Positions 1-8,534 of a stretch of DNA of 64,000 bases are shown here, in pieces. Below the pieces are notes generated by a model, which saw only the letters and a program-made list of their open reading frames with translations, was not told the origin of the DNA and did not search any database. Location: the NCBI RefSeq assembly GCF_000297775.1, contig NZ_JH815513.1, positions 174,020 through 238,019 of the forward strand, in the 5' to 3' direction. The position numbers and the translations under genes are program-made. Each line of letters begins with the position of its first letter. Positions within the stretch are counted from its first letter, which is position 1. The stretch is from Sutterella wadsworthensis 2_1_59BFAA (GTDB lineage Bacteria > Pseudomonadota > Gammaproteobacteria > Burkholderiales > Burkholderiaceae_F).

Positions 1-95
1 TTCTTACGAGAATTGCGTTTGGTGTTCGTGTTCATTGGATGCACCCGTTTGGCGGGCTCCGATTATCCCATGGACACAAAATTTCTGACGCTCTC
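1..95 (-). mobile_element. Terminal fragment of an IS256-family element (5' end of transposase plus right inverted repeat)
   Basis: Bases 1-95 match the right end of the complete IS256-family copy at 14555-16044 almost base for base. The first 35 bases encode the transposase N-terminus on the minus strand (ATG at 33-35, alternative GTG at 42-44). The rest is the non-coding tip ending in the same terminal repeat. The remainder of the element lies left of the window, so whether this copy is intact cannot be judged. Confidence 0.85.
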
Positions 96-103
96 CGGAT
101 GAT

Positions 104-336
104 GTGGTTGATGAGCTCGTTAAACTGTGCTTGCCCTTCTCCCACAAGAAGAACGGGCTCGCAGTTCAGGCTGGACGTCCGTACATGCGATTGGAGATGA
201 TGGTCCGCCTCCACCTCCTGCAGATTTCTCTCAATTATTCGGACCTCCAAATGGAGGTGTACCTGACGAGCGACGTAGCCGCGCGGCTCTTCTGTCGAGT
301 GCCTTCTGGGCGAACCACCGCTTTGCTTCGCTTCCG
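104..336 (+). pseudogene. IS5-type (DUF772) transposase N-terminal fragment
   Basis: An open frame starting at 104 gives about 78 residues that read like the N-terminal DUF772 region of IS5/IS1182-type transposases: a PYMRLEMMVRLHLLQ stretch followed by a YSDLQMEVYL segment and an arginine/phenylalanine-rich end. The frame is cut at 337 by the left end of an IS256-family copy, and another IS256 end lies immediately upstream at 95. The catalytic DDE region is absent, so this is a remnant. Family assignment rests on motif recall. Confidence 0.55.
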
Positions 337-376
337 GGGAGTGTCAGGATTGCTGTGTCTGGGGAGGTTATTCCAG

Positions 377-409
377 GGGCAGCCCAACGAGGCTGCCCTT
401 TCCTTTTTG
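377..409 (+). terminator. Inbound terminator at the left end of the decayed IS256 copy
   Basis: An 8-bp perfect stem (GGGCAGCC / GGCTGCCC, loop CAACGA) is followed by TTTCCTTTTT on the plus strand. It would stop transcription entering the element from the left, antisense to the transposase. The same structure is in the complete copy. Confidence 0.6.
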
Positions 410-530
410 TGATGTAGTCTGCCAGACCTGATGCGATAGCAGGGGATATGGTGGAGGGGCCCGCGCGGAGCGCGGGAGGATCCTCCTTAGCCCCCACTAT
501 CGCGCGCCGCGAAGCGGCAGGCGCGTTAGC

Positions 531-1825
531 TTACTCCATGACACCAGTAAACCGCTCACCAAACAGCAGAGCGAACTGGGGCATGGCAGCAGACCACTTG
601 GGCGTAGCACGTTTCCAGGAGGCCGTGAAATTCATGATGGCCAGATAGATCAGCTTCTTGGCAGCCTCTTCATTGGGGAACAGAGTGCGCGTCTTGATTA
701 CCTTCCGGACAGCTCGGTTGAGCCCTTCAATCGAATTGATCGTATAGATCTGCGTACGGATCTCAGGCGCGAACTGGATGAACGGGATCACCTGTGCCCA
801 GGCCCGTTCCCAGATTTGGATGATGGCAGGGTACTTTTTGTCCATGGTCGTATTCCTAAAACGCTCCAGAGCACGTTCTGCAGCGTCGGCATCCACTGCT
901 TGATAGATGGGCTTGAGCTCCTTGCACACGGCCGCTCTGTCCTTCTGAGAAACGAATGATGTCGGCGCGAATAAGGTGAACGATGCAGGTCTGATGGAGG
1001 GTCTGTGGATAGACGACCTCTATAGCTTCAGTCATGCCCTTCAGGCCATCCGTAACGGCGATGAGAATGTCCTCAACGCCTCGGGCCTTCAGCCCCTAAA
1101 GACGGTCACCCAGAAGCTTGCACCCTCATTCTCGGCGATCCACATGCCCAGAACCTCACGCGTACCGTCTGTTCGCACCCCAATCCCGAGATGAACGGCC
1201 ATGTTCTTTACAGCTGCGCCACTGCGGATTTTGACTCGGAGGGCGTCAAAGAAAGCGACCGGATACACACTTGCGAGCGGGCGATTCTGCCACTCCTGGA
1301 CGTCTTCAAGCACCCTGTCGGTAACCTTGCTGACGTAGTCGGGGCTGATGTCCACACCGTAGAGATTGTCGATGAAGCCTGGATGTCACGGGTGCTCATG
1401 CCTCTGGCGTACATGGCGATGATCTGCTCGTCCATTTTGCCGAACGACCGGCTGTGCTTGGGCACGATGATTGGGTCGAAAGTGTTTTTGCGACCGCGCA
1501 GAACGCTCAGTGGCAGAGGACCATACTCGGTCTTGAGGGTCTTGTGACTAAAGCCGTTGCGCTTGTTGGGGACCTGGAGAAGCTCGTCAGCATCAACTTC
1601 TTCAGGAGGCGCTTCGGTGGGCTGACAGCCGGTGAGATGTGCATCCATTTCTCCCTGCAACATGGCTTCGACAAAGCGCTGGGAGAAGGTACGTACGGCC
1701 TCGGAGAAGGCTTCGGGACCCAGGGAGCGGCCCGATGTTCGAAGCTCGGAAACGTACTGTTCGATGTGGTTATCGAGGGGATTGGTGGACTTCTTACGAG
1801 AATTGCGTTTGGTGTTCGTGCTCAT
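531..1825 (-). pseudogene. IS256-family transposase, multiply frameshifted
   Basis: Three separate reading frames together cover the mutator-family transposase seen intact at 14686-15993. The N-terminal part starts at ATG 1825 (MSTNTKRNSRKK). A one-base loss near 1376 (GAAGCCT against GAAGGCCT) shifts the frame at the IQA(F) position. The middle piece runs 1355-1089 and ends at a stop created by further indels near 1095. A third shift lies near 970. The C-terminal piece runs to the stop at 531. The gene cannot make a full transposase. Confidence 0.85.
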
Positions 1826-1850
1826 TGGGTGTGCCCATGCCAAGCAAACC

Positions 1851-1884
1851 AAAAGAGCCCGTTCGCAGTCGAACAGGCTCTTTT
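1851..1884 (-). terminator. Terminator downstream of psd
   Basis: A long inverted repeat (AAAAGAGCC...GGCTCTTTT with an inner GTTCG/CGAAC stem) lies 33 bases past the psd stop on the minus strand. The stem end itself supplies the four T residues, and TTTG follows further on. Confidence 0.6.
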
Positions 1885-1917
1885 GGACGGTTGTCAGTGG
1901 TTCACATTCCTGACTGA

Positions 1918-2565
1918 TCAGAGACGCGCGATCGTGGACATCACGCCGGTGACCTTGTCTCCGATCGAAACGGTGATCTCGGCGTCGAGCGGCAGATAGA
2001 CGTCAACGCGAGAGCCGAAACGGATGAAGCCATAACGCTCGCCCTTTTCGAGACGTTCGCCCACCTTGGCATAGCAGAGGATGCGACGGGCAACAAGGCC
2101 GGCCACTTGGACGAAGGTTACGCTTCGCCCCTCGTCAGTCGTGACGCGAACGGCGTTGCGCTCGTTATGAGTCGAAGCCTTGTCAAGATCGGCGTTGAGG
2201 AAGAGACCGGGCTTGTAGACGATCTCCTCGACGCGACCAGCGACGGGGGACTTCTGGCTGTGGACGTTGAAGACGTTCATGAAGATCGAAATCATCATCG
2301 CATCCTCGCCGGTAAGAGGATCCTGAGCTTTCTGGACCTTGCAGACGCGGCCGTCGACCGGGCTCAGCACGGCCTTCGGATCGGTGGGAAGTTCACGGGC
2401 CGGATCGCGGAAGAACTGAACGCAAAAGACAAAGAGGACGAGCGAGAGGAAGGCGAGGAAGTTCCAGTCGAGAAGCCAGAGCACGGCCGTGACGGCGAAC
2501 GTGCCGATGATGAAGGGGCGCCCTTCACGGGCGAAGAAGGGATGCGGATAGATTCGCGAGTTCAA
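1918..2565 (-). CDS. psd: Phosphatidylserine decarboxylase proenzyme, short (PSD-A) form
   Basis: The 215-residue protein is a pyruvoyl-dependent decarboxylase that converts phosphatidylserine to phosphatidylethanolamine at the inner membrane. Residues about 18-50 form hydrophobic segments. The self-cleavage site is visible near the C-terminus as [11 protein letters not shown], where cleavage between Gly and Ser yields the small pyruvoyl alpha chain. The length fits the short form. The start is TTG at 2563-2565, eight bases after CGGAGA; no ATG fits better. Gene family is confident; start is fairly sure. A terminator follows at 1851-1884, then IS256 debris. Confidence 0.92.
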   Translation of the reverse strand: MNSRIYPHPFFAREGRPFIIGTFAVTAVLWLLDWNFLAFLSLVLFVFCVQFFRDPARELPTDPKAVLSPVDGRVCKVQKAQDPLTGEDAMMISIFMNVFNVHSQKSPVAGRVEEIVYKPGLFLNADLDKASTHNERNAVRVTTDEGRSVTFVQVAGLVARRILCYAKVGERLEKGERYGFIRFGSRVDVYLPLDAEITVSIGDKVTGVMSTIARL

Positions 2566-2709
2566 TTCGATCTCCGGAGAGAGCTTGTGGAAAGTGCGCC
2601 CATTTTAATGAAAAAAGCCGTCTTGTGCGCGGATTTCGGCTGAACGAAGGCGCCGGCCGCCCCTTCGGGCGTCCGGCACGGAGATTCAGGGGCTTGAGAC
2701 GAACCCGGC

Positions 2710-3444
2710 TCAGCGGGGCAACCGGGCCTCGACCGTCACGGTGAGCGATACCTCGGCCGTGCCTGCGATCACTGCAGGCGCAACGTTTGCCGAGGCGCGC
2801 TCGGCCTTCATCATGGGGGCCGCGTAGTAGCGAGGGCCGCCCGCGCTGTGCGACCCGATGCGCACCGAGGCGACGCTCACGTCGGAGGACTTGCGGCCGA
2901 TCGACTCAGCAACGATTCCCGCCTGCCGGAGCGCATCGGCTACGGCGGCCTTGAGGAGCTCGTCTCGCTGGGCGCGCTCGGCCTTGTCGGAGACGCGGAA
3001 GGTGATGCCCTCGTAGTTCATGTGGCCGACGACGGCGGCGAGCACGTCCGAGACGACGCTCACGTCACGCACCGTAACGCGCAGGGTCTCGCGGGCCTCC
3101 CAGGCTCCGATCTCGGAAACCTCGCCTTCCTTGGCACGGGTATAGACGGGATTGGTCGAGAGCCCCGTCGTCCCGACGTCGATCTTGTCGCTGAAGCGCT
3201 TGAGCGCCTCGATCGCCGCGTTGCCGCGCTTGGCCGCATCGTTCGAGGCCGAGACCGCATCGGGCCTGCGGCTTTCGGCCGAAAAGAGAATGACGGCCTC
3301 GTCGTTGGCGACGGTCATGCTCGCCTCGCCCTGCATCGAGATCTGGACGGGCGCCGTCATCGGATTCTGCCCTTCGGCGAGGACGGGAGCGGCTGATGCG
3401 ACGCAGACGGCGGCTGCGCTGAGGGCAAGAACGGTCTTCTTCAT
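2710..3444 (-). CDS. Periplasmic SIMPL-domain (DUF541) protein
   Basis: The 244-residue protein starts at ATG 3444, preceded by AAGGAG; a longer open frame runs upstream but has no signal sequence. Residues 1-24 are a classic signal peptide (MKKTVLALSAAAVCVASAAPVLA). The rest matches the SIMPL/DUF541 fold: a beta-rich start (ISMQGEASMTVANDEAVILF), then alternating helices and strands ending in EVSLTVTVEARLPR. Family members are periplasmic or outer-membrane-associated proteins, some linked to oxidative stress tolerance; the biochemical role is not known. It is transcribed toward psd, with a 144-bp gap holding a GC-rich hairpin (2652-2678). Confidence 0.8.
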   Translation of the reverse strand: MKKTVLALSAAAVCVASAAPVLAEGQNPMTAPVQISMQGEASMTVANDEAVILFSAESRRPDAVSASNDAAKRGNAAIEALKRFSDKIDVGTTGLSTNPVYTRAKEGEVSEIGAWEARETLRVTVRDVSVVSDVLAAVVGHMNYEGITFRVSDKAERAQRDELLKAAVADALRQAGIVAESIGRKSSDVSVASVRIGSHSAGGPRYYAAPMMKAERASANVAPAVIAGTAEVSLTVTVEARLPR

Positions 3445-3904
3445 TCGAGGTTCTCCTTGTTGAGTCACGGCAGCGAATGCCGTTTCTTTCATTATGAGTT
3501 CCAGCGATACCCTTTCGCAGGCACGTTTGCAACGATTTATTGAGGAGCATCCCCGGATTTTCCGCCTGCGGACCTGAAGGGCACGCCCGCGCCCTGCGTT
3601 TTTCGAGCCTGCGCCGCTCCGAAAACGCCGCTTTCTCTGCCCGCCGTTTGATCCCATCGGCGACACCTTAGCCTTTTTCCCTAGTTGCAAACCCGTCCGA
3701 CCTGTTACGATTCTTACAGTCAGGCAAAGTCCTCACGCGCGTCGTCCGCCCAAAAAAGCAGCAGAAGCCTCATGAGCAAACTGCAACCGGGACACCGCTT
3801 CCGAAGGACCTGTCGCATAAAAGAGTCAATCAGGCGGCATCAAGACCGCCTCTGCCTTCCGCGCGCCTCCCGATGGGGCGGACTGCGGATCAAGGAGTGT
3901 ACTT
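3445..3904. other. 460-bp intergenic region upstream of the first NSS gene
   Basis: This gap separates the divergent SIMPL and NSS genes and should hold promoters for both. I see no clear sigma70 promoter with standard spacing, no terminator and no recognisable RNA. An AAGGAG ribosome-binding site ends it, eight bases before the NSS start at 3905. An open frame entering the gap from 3685 looks like a shadow of the NSS gene. Confidence 0.5.
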
Positions 3905-5245
3905 ATGTCCGGAGAACAGCGAAAGACCTGGACGAGCCGAATCGGCTTCGTGCTCGCCAGCGCCGGTGCTGCCGTGGGTCTGGGGGCCATCTGGAAGTTC
4001 CCCTACATGGCGGGCACGAACGGCGGCAGCGCCTTTCTCTTCCCCTACATCCTCATGACCTTCACCGTGGGCGCCGCCCTGCTGATCGCCGAAGTGGCGC
4101 TCGGCCGTGCGGGCCGCGGCGGCATCGTGACGGCCTACCGCAACCTCGCGGGCCGCGCCTGGGTGCCCGCAGGCTATCTCGGCGTTCTCACGGGCTTCCT
4201 CGTCCTGTGCTTCTATTCGGCCATCGGAGGGTGGACGCTCGCCTACTTCGCCGAAGCGGCCACGGGCTCGGGCCTCATCACCGACCAGGCCGAGCTCGGC
4301 AAGCACTTCGGCAGCTTCGTCTCCGATCCCGTCCAGGCACTCGGCTTCCAGTGGCTCTTCCTGCTGCTCAACGGCCTCATCGTGGCGCTCGACGTCACGA
4401 AGGGCATCGAGCGCATCTCCAAGTTCCTGATGCCGCTCCTCTTCGTGATGATGCTCGTGCTCATCGTGCGCGGCCTGATGCTCCCCGGCGCCATAGGCGG
4501 CCTTGAGTTCCTCTTCAAGTTCGATCCCGACGCCTTCACCTGGAGCGCCCTGCTGCAGGCCATGGGCTTCACTTTCTTCTCGCTGTGCGTGGGTTGCGGG
4601 TGCATGCTCACCTACGGCTCGTACCTTGATCAGAACTCGAACCTCGTCAACGGCTGCCTCTGGATCACGTTCCTTGCGGTCATCGCCTCCATTCTCGGCG
4701 GCCTGATGATCATGCCGAGCGTCTTCGCCTTCGGACTCGACCCGTCCGCAGGTCCCGGCCTCACCTTCATCACGATGCCCGCCGTCTTCGCGCAGCTTCC
4801 ATTCGGTCAGGTCTTCGCCGTGATCTTCTACCTGTGCATCGCGGTGGCGGCCATCACGTCGTCCGTCTCGATGATCGAGATCGTCGTCGCCTTCCTCGTC
4901 GACGAGCACAAGATGAAGCGTGCGGGCGCGGCCATGCTCTCCACGCTCGCGCTCGCCGTCGTCGGCGCCCTGCCCTGCCTCTCGTTCGGCAAGCTCTCCG
5001 ACGTCACCTTCTTCGGCGGCAAGACGATCTTCGACCTCTTCGACTTCTTCACGAGCAACATCTCCCTGCCCGTGGGCGGCCTGATCATCCTGTGGCTCGC
5101 AGGCGTCAGATGCTGGCCGCAGATCCGCGAGAACATCACGCGAAACACCTCTCTCTCCGAGGGCGCCGTGAAGTTCCTCCGCCTCATGATGATCGGCTTC
5201 TCTCCGGTCCTCGTGCTTGTGGTGCTCGTCTCGGGCCTTGTCTGA
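3905..5245 (+). CDS. Sodium:neurotransmitter symporter (NSS) family transporter, copy 1
   Basis: The 446-residue membrane protein is a Na+-coupled amino-acid carrier of the bacterial NSS (LeuT/MhsT/TnaT) group. The signature TM1 is plain: GLGAIWKFPYMAGTNGGSAF, with the unwound Na+/substrate region. About eleven hydrophobic segments follow, which matches short bacterial members. The start at ATG 3905 has AAGGAG eight bases upstream. Two close paralogues follow in tandem (5340 and 6768), pointing to local duplication. Substrate is not readable from sequence; aromatic or branched amino acids and tryptophan are the usual ligands in this family. Confidence 0.88.
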   Translation: MSGEQRKTWTSRIGFVLASAGAAVGLGAIWKFPYMAGTNGGSAFLFPYILMTFTVGAALLIAEVALGRAGRGGIVTAYRNLAGRAWVPAGYLGVLTGFLVLCFYSAIGGWTLAYFAEAATGSGLITDQAELGKHFGSFVSDPVQALGFQWLFLLLNGLIVALDVTKGIERISKFLMPLLFVMMLVLIVRGLMLPGAIGGLEFLFKFDPDAFTWSALLQAMGFTFFSLCVGCGCMLTYGSYLDQNSNLVNGCLWITFLAVIASILGGLMIMPSVFAFGLDPSAGPGLTFITMPAVFAQLPFGQVFAVIFYLCIAVAAITSSVSMIEIVVAFLVDEHKMKRAGAAMLSTLALAVVGALPCLSFGKLSDVTFFGGKTIFDLFDFFTSNISLPVGGLIILWLAGVRCWPQIRENITRNTSLSEGAVKFLRLMMIGFSPVLVLVVLVSGLV

Positions 5246-5339
5246 CGGCCCGCGGCGACACCGCACCCAAACACAACCCGCGGCGGTCCGGCTCCAGAAA
5301 GCCGAACCGCCTTGACCATTAGAAATACAAGCAAAAAAA

Positions 5340-6677
5340 ATGACAGAACGTTCAGTATGGGGGTCCCGCCTGGGGTTTATTCTCGCGAGCGCAGGCTCCG
5401 CCGTCGGTCTCGGTGCCATTTGGAAGTTTCCCTACATGGCTGGCACGAACGGCGGCTCCATCTTCATGCTCCCCTACATCTTCTTCACCGTGACGATCGG
5501 CCTCACGCTTCTCATCGGCGAGATGTGCATGGGCCGCTCGGTACGCGCAGGCGCCGCAGGCGCCTTCCGAAGGCTCGGCGGTCCCTTCACGGGCATCATC
5601 GGATACATCTCCGTGCTCACGGGCTTCCTCGTGCTCGCCTTCTACTCCGTGGTGGGCGGCTGGTGCGTCTACTACATGATTCAGGCCTTCATGGGCAACG
5701 GCATCATCAACGATCCGTCCATGATGCGCGGCGCCTTCGAGTCCTTCGCCTCCTCCGACGTCGCCCCCGTGCTCTCGCACCTCACCTTCCTCGGCGCCAC
5801 CGCCTTCGTCGTCTACTTCGGCGTTGAAAAGGGCATCGAGCGCGTCTCCAAGGTCCTGATGCCGCTCCTCTTCTTCATGATGCTCATCCTCATCGTGCGC
5901 GGCCTCATGCTCCCCGGCGCCATGAAGGGAGTCGAATTCCTCTTCAAGCCCGACCTCTCCGCCTTCACGGGCGAGTCGCTGCTCAACGCGATGGGCTTCG
6001 CCTTCTTCTCGCTCTCCGTGGGCTCGGGCTCCCAGATGAACTACGGCAGCTACCTCAGCGACCGCGTTCACCTTCCGTCGTCCGTCTCCTGGATCGTCTT
6101 CCTCGCGATTCTCTCGGCCATTCTCGGCGGTCTGATGATCATGCCCGCCGTCTTCGCCTTCGGCCTCTCGCCCGACGCTGGCCCCGGCCTCACCTTCGCG
6201 ACGATGCCCGCCGTCTTCGCGCAGCTCCCGTTCGGCCACTTCTTCGCGATCACCTTCTACGTGTGCCTCTTCGTTGCGGCCCTCACGTCCTCGATCTCGA
6301 TTCTGGAGATGTCCGTGCAGTTCCTCCACGACGAGTTCAACATCAGCCGCCCCGCCGGCGTCACGATCACGGGCTCGATCCTCGCCGTTCTCGGCACGCT
6401 CTGCGCGCTCAGCTTCGGCACGCTCTCGCACGTGACGATCTTCGGCAAGAGCTTCTTCGACTTCTTCGACTACCTCACGTCCAACATCGGCATGCCGATC
6501 GGCGTGATCGGCATCGCCATCGTCACGGCCTGGCTCGCCTGGCCCACGACCGTGAACCAGCTCTCGCTCGTCAAGCCCGTCTCCGGCTTCTTCCTCAAGA
6601 GCTACCGCGTGATGGCCGGCATCTTCGCACCGATCCTCATCCTCATCGTGATGCTCAAGGGCCTCGGCGTCTTCTGA
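5340..6677 (+). CDS. Sodium:neurotransmitter symporter (NSS) family transporter, copy 2
   Basis: A 445-residue paralogue of the preceding gene, with the same TM1 signature (GLGAIWKFPYMAGTNGGS) and the conserved PDAGPGLTFATMPAVFAQLP segment before TM8. It begins at ATG 5340 after an A-rich stretch with no convincing Shine-Dalgarno sequence, unlike its neighbours, so it may be translated less efficiently. The 94-bp gap before it holds a hairpin (GCGGT-CGGCT / AGCCG-ACCGC, about 5282-5311) without a T-tract. It differs from copy 1 in TM3-TM5 and the C-terminus, so substrate preference may have diverged. Confidence 0.88.
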   Translation: MTERSVWGSRLGFILASAGSAVGLGAIWKFPYMAGTNGGSIFMLPYIFFTVTIGLTLLIGEMCMGRSVRAGAAGAFRRLGGPFTGIIGYISVLTGFLVLAFYSVVGGWCVYYMIQAFMGNGIINDPSMMRGAFESFASSDVAPVLSHLTFLGATAFVVYFGVEKGIERVSKVLMPLLFFMMLILIVRGLMLPGAMKGVEFLFKPDLSAFTGESLLNAMGFAFFSLSVGSGSQMNYGSYLSDRVHLPSSVSWIVFLAILSAILGGLMIMPAVFAFGLSPDAGPGLTFATMPAVFAQLPFGHFFAITFYVCLFVAALTSSISILEMSVQFLHDEFNISRPAGVTITGSILAVLGTLCALSFGTLSHVTIFGKSFFDFFDYLTSNIGMPIGVIGIAIVTAWLAWPTTVNQLSLVKPVSGFFLKSYRVMAGIFAPILILIVMLKGLGVF

Positions 6678-6767
6678 GTCCATTTGACCTCATTCCAATA
6701 AATTCCACGCCGTCAGGCCACCCGATGCGAACGGCGGGCAAAAAGCACAAGATCGGAGTCCAACCCA

Positions 6768-8105
6768 ATGTCTGAAAACCAAACCACCACAAGCTGGGGC
6801 TCCCGCCTCGGCTTCATTCTTGCAAGCGCAGGCTCGGCCGTCGGCCTCGGCGCCATCTGGAAGTTCCCGTACATGGCGGGCACGAACGGCGGCTCCGTCT
6901 TCATGCTGCCCTACATCTTCTTCACCTTCACCGTCGGCATCTCGCTGCTCGTGGCCGAATTCGCCATGGGCCGCGCCGGACGCGAGGGCCCGATGGCCTC
7001 GCTCACCAAGGTCTGCGGCAGGGGCTGGGGCTTCTTCGGCGGCGTCGGCGTCTTCACGGTCTTCCTGATCCTCTCGTTTTACTCGGGCGTGGGCGGCTGG
7101 TGCATCAAGTACATGGTCGACGCCGTCATCGGCCGCGGCCTCATCAGCGATCCCGAACTCCTCGGCACGCACTTCGGCGCCTTCGTCTCCGACGGTTCGA
7201 TGAGCTTCCTCTACATGATGATCTTCCTCGGCATCACGTCCGTCGTCGTGCTCCGCGGCATTCAGGGCGGCATCGAACGCGTCGCCAAGGTGCTCATGCC
7301 CGCGCTCTTCATCCTGATGCTCATCATCATCGTGCGCGGCCTCACGCTGCCTGGCGGCCTCGCCGGCCTCGAGTACCTCTTCGCGCCCCGCTGGGAGGAC
7401 TTCAACGCCTCCGCGCTCTTCAACGCGATGGGCTTCTGCTTCTTCTCGCTCTCGCTCGGCGCCGGCACGATGATCACCTACGGCTCCTACCTGAGTCCCA
7501 AGGCCGACCTTCCGGGCGCAGTGGGATGGGTCGCCGTCCTCGCCATCATGTCCTCGATTCTCGGCGGTCTGATGGTGCTCCCCGCCGTCTTCGCCTTCGG
7601 TCTTGACCCGAGCGCCGGCCCCGGCCTCACCTTCGTGACGATGCCCGCCGTCTTCTCGAAGATGCCGCTCGGCCAGCTCTTCGCCGTCATGTTCTACGTC
7701 TGTCTCGTCGTTGCGGCCCTCACCTCGTCCGTCTCGATGCTCGAAGCCTGTACGGCGCTCCTCACCCGCCAGTTCAACATGCGCCGCACGCCGGCCATCC
7801 TGCTCACCGTCGCGAGCTGCACGGTCGTGGGCCTTGCCTCCACACTCTCCTTCGGCGTCTGGAGCGACGTCAAGTTCTTCAACAGGACGATCTTCGACAT
7901 CCTCGACTACGTCACGTCCAACGTCGGCATGCCGCTCTCAACCTTCGGCATCGCCATCGCTGCCGCCTGGGTGGCATGGCCCACGATGAAGCGCGAGCTC
8001 ACGGCCGCCCGCCCCGTCTCCGAGTCAGGCCTCTGGTTCATCCGCATCATGATCGGCGTCGTCAGCCCGCTCTTCGTGCTTGTCGTCGCCGGCGGCAGCC
8101 TCTGA
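6768..8105 (+). CDS. Sodium:neurotransmitter symporter (NSS) family transporter, copy 3
   Basis: The third tandem NSS gene encodes 445 residues with the same TM1 motif and the conserved PSAGPGLTFVTMPAVF segment. The start at 6768 is preceded by GGAG at about nine bases. The stop overlaps the start of the next small membrane ORF (TGATG at 8103-8107), so the two are translationally coupled. This coupling is absent from copies 1 and 2 and suggests that the small protein works with copy 3. An Na+-driven amino-acid uptake role is inferred from the family. Confidence 0.88.
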   Translation: MSENQTTTSWGSRLGFILASAGSAVGLGAIWKFPYMAGTNGGSVFMLPYIFFTFTVGISLLVAEFAMGRAGREGPMASLTKVCGRGWGFFGGVGVFTVFLILSFYSGVGGWCIKYMVDAVIGRGLISDPELLGTHFGAFVSDGSMSFLYMMIFLGITSVVVLRGIQGGIERVAKVLMPALFILMLIIIVRGLTLPGGLAGLEYLFAPRWEDFNASALFNAMGFCFFSLSLGAGTMITYGSYLSPKADLPGAVGWVAVLAIMSSILGGLMVLPAVFAFGLDPSAGPGLTFVTMPAVFSKMPLGQLFAVMFYVCLVVAALTSSVSMLEACTALLTRQFNMRRTPAILLTVASCTVVGLASTLSFGVWSDVKFFNRTIFDILDYVTSNVGMPLSTFGIAIAAAWVAWPTMKRELTAARPVSESGLWFIRIMIGVVSPLFVLVVAGGSL

Positions 8106-8461
8106 TGACCGAGGATTCCGCACGCCGCCTCGTGTACGCGGTGCTCGCACAGGAGTACCGCGCACACAGGTCGCTCTGGATCGGCACCCTGTGCCTCGCG
8201 CTCGGCGCCGCCATGATTTCGGGCCTCGTCGTCGACGGGGCCTCCTCACTTCGAAACGCCGCGAGCATCGTCATCGTCCTCGGCGCCCTCTATCTCATGG
8301 TCCTCCTCGTACTCCGGCAGGAGCTTTCAGCCCGCTCGGCAGGTCTGCCGCCCGACGAGGCCATCGCCTTCCGCAAAGGCCTCACCTCGGGACTTCTCCG
8401 TGCGTGCGCACCCGCCGTCTTGGCTATCATTGTGTGCAGTACGGCGCTTCTCGTCCTCTGA
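8105..8461 (+). CDS. Small three-helix membrane protein coupled to NSS copy 3
   Basis: The 118-residue protein starts at ATG 8105, overlapping the NSS stop. It has a charged N-terminus of about 22 residues, then hydrophobic segments near residues 24-44, 53-70 and 99-117, and a charged loop containing RQELSARSAGLPPDEA. I do not recognise a family. The tight overlap with the transporter gene suggests a partner or accessory subunit, as short membrane peptides sometimes are for NSS or SSS carriers, but that is inference only. Most of the reading frame upstream of 8105 is shadow of the transporter. Confidence 0.65.
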   Translation: MTEDSARRLVYAVLAQEYRAHRSLWIGTLCLALGAAMISGLVVDGASSLRNAASIVIVLGALYLMVLLVLRQELSARSAGLPPDEAIAFRKGLTSGLLRACAPAVLAIIVCSTALLVL

Positions 8462-8534
8462 TCCTTCACACCACGGGACGGACGCCGGCTCTCGCCCCCC
8501 CTGTGCGGGAGCCTCACGCAGAGGAATCAGAACC

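Larger units (their letters stand above)
337..1835 (-). mobile_element. Decayed IS256-family copy, right end lost
   Basis: The left inverted repeat (from 337, GGGAGTGTCAGG...) and the inbound terminator match the complete copy at 14555-16044. The body is clearly homologous but carries several indels. Identity to the complete copy stops just after the transposase start (about 1828), before the right inverted repeat, so the right end is missing. Relative to the complete copy, 435-530 carries an extra GC-rich stretch with two hairpins. No target-site duplication can be assigned. The element should be immobile. Confidence 0.8.

Noticed and set aside
2652-2678. Terminator after the SIMPL gene
   Set aside because: The hairpin is good but has no T-tract on either strand.
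3890-5419. Long minus-strand open frame of about 509 codons opposite the NSS gene
   Set aside because: It is a shadow of the plus-strand transporter in high-GC DNA; composition is Glu/His/Arg-rich with no domain.
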